From the NCBI GenBank assembly GCA_003518245.1, contig DOZA01000213.1, positions 2,838 to 23,769 on the forward strand: 20,932 nt of DNA, read 5' to 3'. The position numbers were made by a program, and so were the translations under genes. Under the pieces are notes generated by a model. That model did not search any database. It saw only the letters and a list, made by a program, of their open reading frames with translations, and was not told where the DNA came from. The DNA is from Bacteroidales bacterium. GTDB lineage: Bacteria > Bacteroidota > Bacteroidia > Bacteroidales > VadinHA17. This document shows, one piece after another, positions 8,917 to 16,482 of the stretch (the first letter of the stretch is position 1; every line of letters begins with the position of its first letter).

Positions 8917-10370
8917 CTTACAGAGATAAGGAATGTAAGCAGGGAGATAAAACCTGCAATTGAGCCAATTATATACCCGGGAAGAACAGGTATCCCAAGA
9001 CCCGCGTTTTTATTAGGAGCTACCATAATGTATGTTATGCATATTGTTGTAAGAAGGGTAGCCGGAATGGTCAGTAACCAGTGATTCTTATGACGCAGGG
9101 CCATATACATAGCTGCCGTCCATAATACAATGGTGGCAAGTGACTGGTTTGATATGCCAACGAACTTCCAAACCCTTCCGAATTCGTCTTTGAGCATGAA
9201 GGTCAAGAAAAACCCAATAATAAATAAGGGTATACTAACCAGTAATCGACTTGATAATCTAGACTGCTTGATGTTAAACATATCTGCAATTGTAAGTCGT
9301 GCACTCCTGAAAGCCGTATCACCTGATGTAATGGGGCAGGCCACAACACCTACAATCGCAAAAATGGCTCCTATATGACCCAGCCAGCTATTGCATATTT
9401 CATTTACCACCCATGCCGGATCAGGAACAATATCAGGATCAGTGGCCAGGGGATGTGATAATGTATAATTCAGACCCTTAACATCACCAAAATAATTCAT
9501 TGCTGCCGTGGCCCAGATTATTGCTACAATGCCTTCTGCTATCATGGCTCCGTAGAAAACCCTTCGGCCCTGTTTTTCTGATTTAAGACAGCGGGCCATA
9601 AGTGGAGACTGGGTAGCATGAAAACCGGATATGGCTCCGCACGATATTACAATAAATAACATCGGGTAAAGGATATTACTGCCCGGATCAGTATGGAAAT
9701 TATTGAATGAACTAATACTTAACTCACCAAGCTGGAGAGAACCGGATATGTTTTTTATAATTATAGACCCTCCAATCCCCAGGGCCATAATAAGAAGTGA
9801 GGCTCCAAAAACAGGATATATCCTCCCAATGATCTTGTTTATTGGAAGCAGGGTGGCAAGCAAGTAATACCCGAAAACAAGATATAGCCAGATACGGACA
9901 TCAACAGTAGTCATTGTCTGTAACAGTTTGGCCGGACCGGTAACAAAAGCAACACCTACGAAGATCAGCAAAAGAATGGTAAAAATTCTTAAGAATATCC
10001 TTGCACTATTGCCCAGATATTTACCTACTATCTCGGGTAGACTGAAACCATTATTCCTTATAGACAACATCCCGGAGAAATAATCATGTACTGCACCCAT
10101 GAAGATGCACCCAGCTACTATCCACAGGTAAGCCAGAGGGCCATACATTGCTCCAAGAATGGCTCCGAAAATAGGCCCCAGACCCGCTATATTAAGAAAC
10201 TGGATCATGAATATTTTCCATGCCGGTAATGGTAAAAAATCAACTCCGTCATTCATTGTTATTGCCGGAGTGGGCCGCCCAGTGTCCATTCCAAAATACC
10301 GGTCTATGAATCGACCATAAATAATATAACCGATTATCAATGCAATAATGCAGATAATAAATGTGATCAT
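8892..10370 (-). CDS. cstA: CstA-family carbon starvation protein (membrane transporter)
   Basis: This 492-residue, very hydrophobic protein has about 13 predicted membrane helices. Family features include the N-terminal GYIIYGRFIDRYFGMD, the TPA-x-x-x-NDGVDF segment near residue 35, FLNIAGLGPIFGAILGAMYG, GAVHDYFSGMLSIRNNG, and the later GFHATQSPLMARCLKSE. CstA proteins import peptides, and some import pyruvate, in starved cells. The E. coli protein is about 700 residues, so this is the shorter form missing the long C-terminal part. The two forms differ in ways I cannot link to substrate from sequence. The ATG at 10370 gives a normal first helix. It is monocistronic, convergent with groEL and divergent from lepA. 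Confidence 0.9.
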   Translation of the reverse strand: MITFIICIIALIIGYIIYGRFIDRYFGMDTGRPTPAITMNDGVDFLPLPAWKIFMIQFLNIAGLGPIFGAILGAMYGPLAYLWIVAGCIFMGAVHDYFSGMLSIRNNGFSLPEIVGKYLGNSARIFLRIFTILLLIFVGVAFVTGPAKLLQTMTTVDVRIWLYLVFGYYLLATLLPINKIIGRIYPVFGASLLIMALGIGGSIIIKNISGSLQLGELSISSFNNFHTDPGSNILYPMLFIVISCGAISGFHATQSPLMARCLKSEKQGRRVFYGAMIAEGIVAIIWATAAMNYFGDVKGLNYTLSHPLATDPDIVPDPAWVVNEICNSWLGHIGAIFAIVGVVACPITSGDTAFRSARLTIADMFNIKQSRLSSRLLVSIPLFIIGFFLTFMLKDEFGRVWKFVGISNQSLATIVLWTAAMYMALRHKNHWLLTIPATLLTTICITYIMVAPNKNAGLGIPVLPGYIIGSIAGFISLLTFLISVRKKIKNRS

Positions 10371-10541
10371 GGATAGGATGTATCAAGAATTATTTTAAAA
10401 GTAATAAATATTTGCTGAATCGATGAACATTTTTAATAATAAACCAATTGAATAAGGTTTGTATACCTGTATAGATGGGATATAATATAAATATACAGCC
10501 ATCAATGACAGACAGACAGAAACTTATTCAACTATTAGTTA

Positions 10542-10549
10542 TATATTTG
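10542..10549 (+). promoter_or_regulatory. -7 box of the lepA promoter
   Basis: TATATTTG matches TAnnTTTG exactly, 27 bases before the preferred lepA ATG at 10577. That predicts a leader of about 20 nt. No clear TTTG is seen at the -33 position. Confidence 0.5.
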
Positions 10550-10576
10550 CGCTTAATCTGAGGAATGAGATCAGCA

Positions 10577-12364
10577 ATGAAGAATATTAGGAATTTTTGC
10601 ATCATAGCTCATATTGATCACGGGAAGAGCACTCTTGCTGACAGGTTGCTTGAAAAAACCGACACGCTGAGTGAAAGGGACAGGAAAGACCAGGTACTGG
10701 ATAATATGGACCTTGAGAGGGAAAGAGGTATAACAATAAAGAGCCATGCCATTCAGATGAACTACCTGTACCGGGGCAATGAATACATCCTTAATCTTAT
10801 AGATACACCGGGCCATGTTGATTTTTCATACGAGGTGTCTAGATCAATAGCTGCCTGCGAGGGAGCACTTCTTGTTGTAGATGCCACACAGGGGATACAG
10901 GCGCAGACAATATCTAATTTGTATATGGCTATTGATCATGATCTTGAGGTTATACCGGTACTGAATAAGATGGATATGGCCAGTGCAATGCCCGATGAGG
11001 TAAAGGATCAGATAGTAGACCTTATTGGATGCGAAAGGGAAGATATAATAGAAGCTAGTGCCAGAAATGGAATGGGTGTTGATGAAATACTGGAGCGGAT
11101 AGTTATCTCAATACCACCACCTGAAGGTGATCCTGAGGCTCCCCTCCAGGCTCTTATTTTTGACTCGGTATTTAATTCTTTCAGAGGGATAATAGCGTAC
11201 TTCAAGATAGTAAACGGCACACTCAGGAAAGGAGATATGGTAAAGTTTTTTAATACGGATAAACAATATGAGGCCGACGAAATAGGAGTGCTTAAGATAC
11301 GACAGGACCCAAGAGATAGTATGAGTGCAGGATATGTAGGGTATATTATTTCAGGTATAAAAGAATCCAGGGAAGTTAAGGTAGGTGATACAATAACACA
11401 TCTTGAAAGACCATGTGAAAAGGAGATAGCTGGTTTCGAAAATGTTAAGCCAATGGTATTTGCGGGATTATACCCTGTTGATGCCGACGATTATGAGGAT
11501 CTGAGATCTTCTATGGAAAAATTACAACTGAATGATGCTTCCCTGTCATTTATACCTGAATCATCAGCAGCACTGGGATTTGGATTCAGGTGTGGATTCC
11601 TGGGGCTGTTGCATATGGAGATTATACAGGAAAGGCTTGACAGGGAATTTGATATGGATGTTATTACTACTGTCCCTAATGTATCATATAATGTGTATAC
11701 CACTTCGGGTGATATGACTGAAGTACATAATCCGTCAGGATTACCAGCGGTGACAAGTATTGACAGGATAGAAGAACCATATATTATAGCACAGATAATA
11801 TCAAAGTCAGAATATGTTGGGAATATTATGACTTTATGCATTGATAAAAGGGGTGCATTTAAAAACCAGGTTTACCTGACAAGCGACAGGGTAGAGATCA
11901 CTTTCGAACTTCCACTGGCTGAGATAGTGTTTGATTTTTACGATAAACTGAAAAGCCTTTCAAGAGGTTACGCTTCTTTTGATTATCACCATTCATCGTA
12001 TAAGAAGGCTGACCTTGTACGACTTGATATTCTTCTTAACGGAGAGATGGTAGATGCACTTTCTACCCTTATCTACAGGGGACATTCTTATGATTTTGGC
12101 CGCAGGATGTGCGTTAAGCTGAAAGAACTGATTCCAAGGCAACAATTCGATATAGCTATACAGGCAGCTATAGGTGCAAAAATAATTGCCCGCGAAACTG
12201 TTAAAGCTGTCAGAAAGGATGTTACAGCAAAATGTTATGGCGGTGATATTACGCGGAAAAGAAAACTGCTGGAAAAGCAGAAGAAAGGAAAGAAACGAAT
12301 GAGGCAGGTCGGAAATGTGGAAATACCGCAACAGGCATTCCTTGCAGTGCTTAAGATGGATTAA
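10577..12364 (+). CDS. lepA: Elongation factor 4 (LepA), ribosome-associated GTPase
   Basis: LepA is a translational GTPase related to EF-G that acts on stalled or initiating ribosomes. I prefer the ATG at 10577 (595 residues) because LepA proteins typically begin [19 protein letters not shown]; an in-frame ATG at 10565 would add four residues. GTPase motifs are AHIDHGKST at 11-19, RGITIKSH at 50-57, DTPGH at 76-80 and NKMD at 130-133. The LepA-specific C-terminal domain ends in [17 protein letters not shown] after a basic [17 protein letters not shown] stretch that touches rRNA. It has its own upstream -7 box and a downstream terminator. Confidence 0.98.
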   Translation: MKNIRNFCIIAHIDHGKSTLADRLLEKTDTLSERDRKDQVLDNMDLERERGITIKSHAIQMNYLYRGNEYILNLIDTPGHVDFSYEVSRSIAACEGALLVVDATQGIQAQTISNLYMAIDHDLEVIPVLNKMDMASAMPDEVKDQIVDLIGCEREDIIEASARNGMGVDEILERIVISIPPPEGDPEAPLQALIFDSVFNSFRGIIAYFKIVNGTLRKGDMVKFFNTDKQYEADEIGVLKIRQDPRDSMSAGYVGYIISGIKESREVKVGDTITHLERPCEKEIAGFENVKPMVFAGLYPVDADDYEDLRSSMEKLQLNDASLSFIPESSAALGFGFRCGFLGLLHMEIIQERLDREFDMDVITTVPNVSYNVYTTSGDMTEVHNPSGLPAVTSIDRIEEPYIIAQIISKSEYVGNIMTLCIDKRGAFKNQVYLTSDRVEITFELPLAEIVFDFYDKLKSLSRGYASFDYHHSSYKKADLVRLDILLNGEMVDALSTLIYRGHSYDFGRRMCVKLKELIPRQQFDIAIQAAIGAKIIARETVKAVRKDVTAKCYGGDITRKRKLLEKQKKGKKRMRQVGNVEIPQQAFLAVLKMD

Positions 12365-12438
12365 CAGACAGTTTTTGTATTGTTGAAAGAACTAAGATAA
12401 GTCAATATACCTTATCCTCAAAGCGAGCCTGTAATATG

Positions 12439-12468
12439 CCCCTTTTGTAATAATCAAAAGGGGTTTTT
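12439..12468 (+). terminator. Intrinsic terminator of lepA
   Basis: CCCCTTTTG pairs perfectly with CAAAAGGGG (9 bp, loop TAATAAT) and is followed by TTTTT. It begins 75 bases after the lepA stop. The T run overlaps the stop codon of the convergent response regulator gene. The minus strand lacks a T run. Confidence 0.85.
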
Positions 12469-13147
12469 ATTCACATAAAAGTTTATATCCCCTGCCATGT
12501 ACGTTCAGAATGGTGATTGAGGGATCCGTTTTGAGGTATTTTCTCAATTTCGTTATGTAGACATCCATACTACGTGCATTAAAATAATTATCATCAACCC
12601 ATATGGTGCGCAGCGCATAATTCCTCTCAAGTAACTCATTCTTGTGTTTACATAGAAGGATCAGTAGTTCAGATTCCTTGGTTGTTAACTTGCGGGATAC
12701 TTTATCAGATTCAAGTACCTGGTTCAGTGGATAAAAAGTAAATTTACCCAGTTTATATTCCTTAGCTTCATCATCTGTATGCTGCTTTGTCCTCCTCAGG
12801 ATAGCTTCAATCCTGAATAATAATTCCTGCATTGAGAATGGCTTGGTTATATAATCGTCGGCACCAGCCGTGAAACCTTCAATCTTATCTTTCTCCAGCG
12901 ATTTTGCAGTGAGAAAGATAACGGGGATATCTTTTTCAATCTTCCTGATCTTTTTAGCAAGGTTTATACCATCAAGCGAGGGAAGCATAATATCAAACAG
13001 GCACAGGTCAAAAGTTTCTGACCTGAATGTTTCAAGTGCCTTCTGCCCGTCAGTAAAGTGTGAAACTTTATAATTCTTTGCTGTAAGATAATCATTCAGG
13101 AGTGTTCCAAGATTACTGTCATCTTCAGCCAATAGTATTTTTGTCAT
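12467..13147 (-). CDS. OmpR/PhoB-family response regulator, RprY-like
   Basis: This 226-residue two-domain regulator has a receiver at 1-118, with acidic pocket EDD (8-10), phosphoacceptor Asp52 in FDIMLP, Thr80 in VIFLTAKS and Lys102 in TKPF. A winged-helix DNA-binding domain follows at about 128-226, with the late segment YFNARSMDVYITKLRKYL and the ending HGRGYKLLCE. The wording closely resembles RprY of Bacteroides and Porphyromonas, though paralogs exist in the phylum. I chose the ATG at 13147 over the TTG two codons earlier; it lies 2 bases after the kinase stop. The kinase upstream is almost certainly its partner. A candidate operator lies at 14776-14793. Confidence 0.95.
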   Translation of the reverse strand: MTKILLAEDDSNLGTLLNDYLTAKNYKVSHFTDGQKALETFRSETFDLCLFDIMLPSLDGINLAKKIRKIEKDIPVIFLTAKSLEKDKIEGFTAGADDYITKPFSMQELLFRIEAILRRTKQHTDDEAKEYKLGKFTFYPLNQVLESDKVSRKLTTKESELLILLCKHKNELLERNYALRTIWVDDNYFNARSMDVYITKLRKYLKTDPSITILNVHGRGYKLLCE

Positions 13148-13149
13148 TA

Positions 13150-14700
13150 TCAATTGTTTTTTGGAAGACTAATTTCGAATCTTGTCCCCTTATTTATTTG
13201 ACTGTGAACATTTATTGTTCCATTATGTTCTTCTACGATCTTCTTTACATAATTTAAGCCCAGACCAAAACCCTTTACGTTATGGATATTTCCTGTTGGC
13301 ACCCTGTGAAACTTGTCATAAATGCGCCTTATATCATCTTTCTTAATACCTATCCCCTTATCTGAAATGGAAATGGTCAGCTGCTTATTGTCATCACTCG
13401 TTTCAACAAGTATCTCCGGATTACCATTTGAATATTTTATTGCATTGTCAAGAAGGTTGGAGATCATATTCAATATGTGTGCCTCATCTATTTTTAGAAT
13501 GGATTCTTTGGCATTTAGTTTTTTAGTAAGATTTCCCCTGGTGTCCGATATCTGTAGCCTGAAATTATCAATGGCACTGTTAATTATAGGATGTATATCA
13601 ATATTAACCTTTTTAAGTTTTATTGTGCCCTTATCAAATGCTGATGCCTGCAATACTTTTTCAACCTGGTATTTAAGTCTTATTGATTCGTCATTCAGTA
13701 TGGAGGATATTTTATTTAAGTTTTTCTTGTTTTGTGATATGCTTTCATCACCTATCATCTGTGAGGCAAGCGAGATTGTAGAAATAGGAGTTTTCAGTTC
13801 ATGAGTCATATTATTTATAAAGTCATTACGGATTTCTGATATTCTTTTCTGTCGCAAAATGATCATAATATTACTCACTGTAAAGACTATAAGGAATAGG
13901 CTTACAATAATAGAAGATATGCCCATAAATCCGATTTGTCTGAACAGGTAGTTTTTCTCTTTAGGGAAGTAAAGGTAGATCATGTTTTGCCCGGGGACAG
14001 GATCATTGGGGAATAACTGTCTTATATATTTGTTAGCATCAGACCCCATATCAAAGCCGTCACTTCTATAAACAGGATTGCCCGATTCAGTTATGGCAAA
14101 TTCATAATCAAGTGATATGCCCAGTCTTCCAAGGGTTTGATCTATCTTGTTATTCACCCGTTCAGGGTCAACCCGCTCAGAAAGACCAGGTGTTTCAGCT
14201 ATTATTTTACCCATTATACTTTCCAGCATAACTGTTTTATTAGTTATCCTGTCAGTAATGCCGGCCCTGAGGCTCTGTGACGATAATTCAGGGATCATGT
14301 TTTCAGGATAGAAAAAGTCATCATCGGAGTAAAAGAGTATTTTCTGACCTTCACGGCTTATTGTAAGAGATGCGATGGCATTGTTCTGATCCTCCATTAG
14401 GGGAAATATGTCTGATTCTGATCTATATCCCCTTAACTGGCGGGCCAGGATAGAATGGGAAGGTACAATGGCTACAACTGAATCAGTCATAGGCATATCT
14501 ATTTCTTCCACAATTCTTTCAATGGTCTCCTGTTGCTCTAGGTCAAGCACAACAGCATTGAGGGCATTATTAACATATACCCTGAATTGCTGGTTCTTTA
14601 CATCGATTGAATTGTTGATCCAGTAAATCTGAATCAAAATAAGGACTGAAAGTACAATCGATATAACAACAGCAAGAATTATTATAATCTTTTTCTTCAT
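13150..14700 (-). CDS. Sensor histidine kinase, RprX-like
   Basis: This 516-residue inner-membrane kinase has a first membrane helix at about 4-27, a sensor region of about 225 residues facing the periplasm, and a second helix at about 258-283. The HisKA dimerisation domain contains the phosphorylated His300 in NMTHELKTPISTIS. The HATPase domain has the N box NMISNLLDNAIKYSNG, G1 SDKGIGI, F box YDKFHRV and G2 KGFGLGLNYVKKIV. All catalytic boxes are intact. The sensor region has no domain I recognise, so the signal is unknown. It is the first gene of a two-gene operon with the response regulator, whose start codon follows 2 bases after this stop. Confidence 0.95.
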   Translation of the reverse strand: MKKKIIIILAVVISIVLSVLILIQIYWINNSIDVKNQQFRVYVNNALNAVVLDLEQQETIERIVEEIDMPMTDSVVAIVPSHSILARQLRGYRSESDIFPLMEDQNNAIASLTISREGQKILFYSDDDFFYPENMIPELSSQSLRAGITDRITNKTVMLESIMGKIIAETPGLSERVDPERVNNKIDQTLGRLGISLDYEFAITESGNPVYRSDGFDMGSDANKYIRQLFPNDPVPGQNMIYLYFPKEKNYLFRQIGFMGISSIIVSLFLIVFTVSNIMIILRQKRISEIRNDFINNMTHELKTPISTISLASQMIGDESISQNKKNLNKISSILNDESIRLKYQVEKVLQASAFDKGTIKLKKVNIDIHPIINSAIDNFRLQISDTRGNLTKKLNAKESILKIDEAHILNMISNLLDNAIKYSNGNPEILVETSDDNKQLTISISDKGIGIKKDDIRRIYDKFHRVPTGNIHNVKGFGLGLNYVKKIVEEHNGTINVHSQINKGTRFEISLPKNN

Positions 14701-14741
14701 CTGCTATCTGAATACTTTCATTTTATCCTTTTTCTTTATCA

Positions 14742-14749
14742 CAAAAGTA
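14742..14749 (-). promoter_or_regulatory. -7 box of the kinase-regulator operon
   Basis: On the minus strand the octamer is TACTTTTG, an exact TAnnTTTG match, 41 bases upstream of the ATG at 14700. No TTTG occurs at -33 (around 14768-14771), which would suit a promoter that needs an activator. Confidence 0.5.
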
Positions 14750-14775
14750 TTTCTTAAAAATAACATTAAGAGCTT

Positions 14776-14793
14776 TTTAACGTAATTTAACGT
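14776..14793. promoter_or_regulatory. Direct repeat TTTAACGT x2, 10-bp period: candidate OmpR-type operator
   Basis: TTTAACGT occurs at 14776-14783 and again at 14786-14793, exactly one helical turn apart. Tandem sites with this spacing are how OmpR/PhoB-family dimers bind. The repeat lies 27-44 bases beyond the kinase -7 box, where the -33 region and activator sites are expected. It is also about 117-134 bases upstream of the divergent sigma-54 element at 14910, so it could serve either promoter. Confidence 0.45.
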
Positions 14794-14909
14794 CATTTTA
14801 ATATTTTGGATATATAGATTGTAATCTAATGGTACAACTTTTGTTTGGTATAATGTAATAAAGCTCTTTGAAAGTTGAAAATAATTTTAAAATCCTGGTT
14901 AATTTAAAA

Positions 14910-14926
14910 TTGGCACGATGTTTGCG
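14910..14926 (+). promoter_or_regulatory. Near-perfect sigma-54 (RpoN) promoter
   Basis: TTGGCACGATGTTTGCG matches YTGGCACGrNNNTTGCW at all but the last position. The invariant GG (14912-14913) and GC (14924-14925) are exactly 10 bases apart. Transcription should start near 14937 and proceed rightwards into a region with no substantial ORF, ending at the terminator at 15059-15100. The only genes nearby are on the other strand, so this promoter does not drive any annotated protein gene. Confidence 0.75.
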
Positions 14927-14936
14927 TCGATTTAGA

Positions 14937-15100
14937 TGAGGTTTTTTTCATAGGTTAGATTAGTTGGTTTTTGGGTTAACAGGAATATGGGGGTGAGCCA
15001 TTACCTCCTTTTTAAAACCAGAATTACACTTTTCATAACTTAGGTTTTAGGGTTAGTTAAGAATGAGCGGATATATATTCGCTCATTCTTTATTTTTTTT
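14937..15100 (+). ncRNA. Predicted sigma-54-dependent small RNA, about 160 nt
   Basis: The start is predicted from the sigma-54 element at 14910-14926 and the end from an intrinsic terminator. Between them, GGGGGTGA (14989-14996) pairs with TTACCTCC (15001-15008) around GCCA, allowing two G-U pairs. TGGTTTT (14965-14971) pairs with AAAACCA (15014-15020) and encloses that hairpin. The only start-to-stop frame noted is an 18-codon one at 14987-15043 (MGVSHYLLFKTRITLFIT) preceded by AGGA, so a leader peptide or dual-function RNA is possible. The CCTCC in the stem resembles an anti-Shine-Dalgarno sequence. I do not recognise a known RNA family. The rest of the 549-base gap between the kinase and the IPExxxVDY gene shows no further gene. 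Confidence 0.55.
15059..15100 (+). terminator. Intrinsic terminator of the predicted small RNA
   Basis: AAGAATGAGCG (15059-15069) pairs perfectly with CGCTCATTCTT (15080-15090), 11 bp, around an AT-rich 10-base loop. TATTTTTTTT follows. On the minus strand no T run follows, so it works only rightwards. No plus-strand protein gene lies upstream to explain it: the nearest is lepA, 2.7 kb away with its own terminator. Confidence 0.85.
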
Positions 15101-15249
15101 CTTTTAACTGTCAAACACCTGTTTTTGGATTCTTGATAAATATGTTTGATTATTAGTTTTGAGTTGGTTTTTTGTATCCAGTTCAGATTTATAATTTCCT
15201 GCCTTTTGAGGATTGATATCTGGAGAGGTTAAGTTTTAAATTGTCCATT

Positions 15250-15687
15250 TCAGGGTATAATAAGAAGGATTGAATTTTCTATCTGTTTATTCTTATCCAG
15301 TGTAAAGACTCCGGTTATTTCCCTAATAGATCTTATTTTACGGATTATTTTATCTTTAGTTTCGTCATTTTGTATGCCTTTTATCCTCATCAGGTAATCA
15401 ATGGCAGGTATCCTGGCAAGCAGCTTTTCCTTGCCGGAGTTGTTGCTGATAAGGTCGTATACAGCATCTGTAAATTCTGATTCGGAAGAAAACCTGGGGA
15501 AGCTGATTTCTTTTTCGTTTATAGTTTTAACTATCGGCTCATTGCTGCTGAGCTTTATTCCAAGATGTTTATTAATAAGCAATGAAACCTTATAGTCAGG
15601 TTCTGCAGAAACAATCCCCAGAAAATGTTCTGAGATACTGTTATCAGCAATAAGTTTATGCCTGATCTTTTTCGCTGAAGATTTCAT
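15250..15687 (-). CDS. IPExxxVDY-type hypothetical protein
   Basis: This 145-residue protein has no signal peptide or membrane span. ARIPAIDYLMRIKG at about residues 91-104 matches the IPExxxVDY signature of a Bacteroidota-specific family in a diverged form (Ala for Glu, Ile for Val). FLGIVSAEPDYKVSLLINKH near the N-terminus is also in keeping with that family. Function is unknown. It follows rnc after 42 bases on the same strand, the usual position as I recall it, and is the last gene of the acpP-fabF-rnc cluster. No terminator is evident after it. Confidence 0.75.
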   Translation of the reverse strand: MKSSAKKIRHKLIADNSISEHFLGIVSAEPDYKVSLLINKHLGIKLSSNEPIVKTINEKEISFPRFSSESEFTDAVYDLISNNSGKEKLLARIPAIDYLMRIKGIQNDETKDKIIRKIRSIREITGVFTLDKNKQIENSILLIIP

Positions 15688-15729
15688 TTAGTAAGTAAAA
15701 TACCAAATAAAGTTAAGAAAAAAATGGAT

Positions 15730-16473
15730 TTAATCGATGAAGCCCAGTTTATTGATTTTTTTGAATGCCTGGAGTGAAGCTTTTTGTTCAGCTTCCTTCT
15801 TGGAGGATCCTTTGCCCTCACCGAATATTTCATGATCTATTCTTAGAACAGTGGTGAAAACATATTTTTTCTCATTAAAATCATAGTCCTCGGTATAGTT
15901 GAAAACGATTTGTTTCTGTAGTTTTTGACCCCACTGAAATACCTGGCTTTTGTAATCAGTTTCTGTATTGATCACCCTGTTAAGATCAATATAGTCTTTT
16001 AATATATGCTTTATAATAAACTTTCTGGTACGGGAATAACCCTTATCTATAAAAAGAGCTCCTAACAGGGCTTCAAGTGCGTCACCATAGATTTTCAAGG
16101 ATGAATTATTATTGATTATATGGCTTATTATAAACTTATTAATATTCATTGTAAGGGCCAGTTTGTTAAGAGTAGCCCTGCTTGCAAGTCTTGATCTTAG
16201 CTTGGTCAATTCACCCTCTGTAGCATCAGGGTAATTTATAAAAAGGTATTCTGATAATACTGCATCAAGGATTGCATCGCCAAGGTATTCAAGCCGTTCA
16301 TTATTAATACAACTGCCATCAGGCATTTCGAATGTTGCTGATCGATGGATAAATGCGGTTTCATAAATACCGGGTCTGCCAGGTTTGAACCCGAGTATTT
16401 TTTTTAATGCAGACAGGAATGCCTTTTTATCAAGTATACTTGTGCCCTTTTTAATGCTATGATTTAATGACAC
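15730..16473 (-). CDS. rnc: Ribonuclease III
   Basis: RNase III cuts double-stranded RNA in rRNA precursors and in mRNA or small-RNA duplexes. The 247-residue protein has the signature NERLEYLGDAILD at 58-70, with metal-binding residues Glu59, Asp66, Asp131 and Glu134 (DALEALLGA). A double-stranded RNA-binding domain at about 172-241 ends GKGSSKKEAEQKASLQAFKK. The best start is GTG at 16473: no ATG lies between it and an in-frame stop upstream, and the next in-frame ATG (residue 50) is too late. It lies 9 bases after the fabF stop, in the acpP-fabF-rnc order known from Bacteroidota. Confidence 0.97.
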   Translation of the reverse strand: MSLNHSIKKGTSILDKKAFLSALKKILGFKPGRPGIYETAFIHRSATFEMPDGSCINNERLEYLGDAILDAVLSEYLFINYPDATEGELTKLRSRLASRATLNKLALTMNINKFIISHIINNNSSLKIYGDALEALLGALFIDKGYSRTRKFIIKHILKDYIDLNRVINTETDYKSQVFQWGQKLQKQIVFNYTEDYDFNEKKYVFTTVLRIDHEIFGEGKGSSKKEAEQKASLQAFKKINKLGFID

Positions 16474-16482
16474 AACCGGTAT

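Noticed and set aside
10507..10518. Short GACA tandem repeat upstream of lepA
   Set aside because: Three copies only, outside any coding sequence. Too short to argue for phase variation.
13290..13306. TTGGCACCCTGTGAAAC as a third sigma-54 element
   Set aside because: It lies within the kinase coding region and lacks the -12 TTGC block at the required distance.
13322..13804. Plus-strand frame of 160 codons inside the kinase gene
   Set aside because: It is antisense to the intact HisKA and HATPase domains and resembles no family.
14863..14874. GCTCTTTGAAAG resembling an rRNA boxA antitermination signal
   Set aside because: No rRNA gene follows, boxB is absent, and the match lies upstream of the predicted RpoN transcription start.
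15141..15148. TATGTTTG, an exact -7 box on the plus strand
   Set aside because: No TTTG at a suitable -33 distance and no gene or terminator on the plus strand downstream that it could serve.
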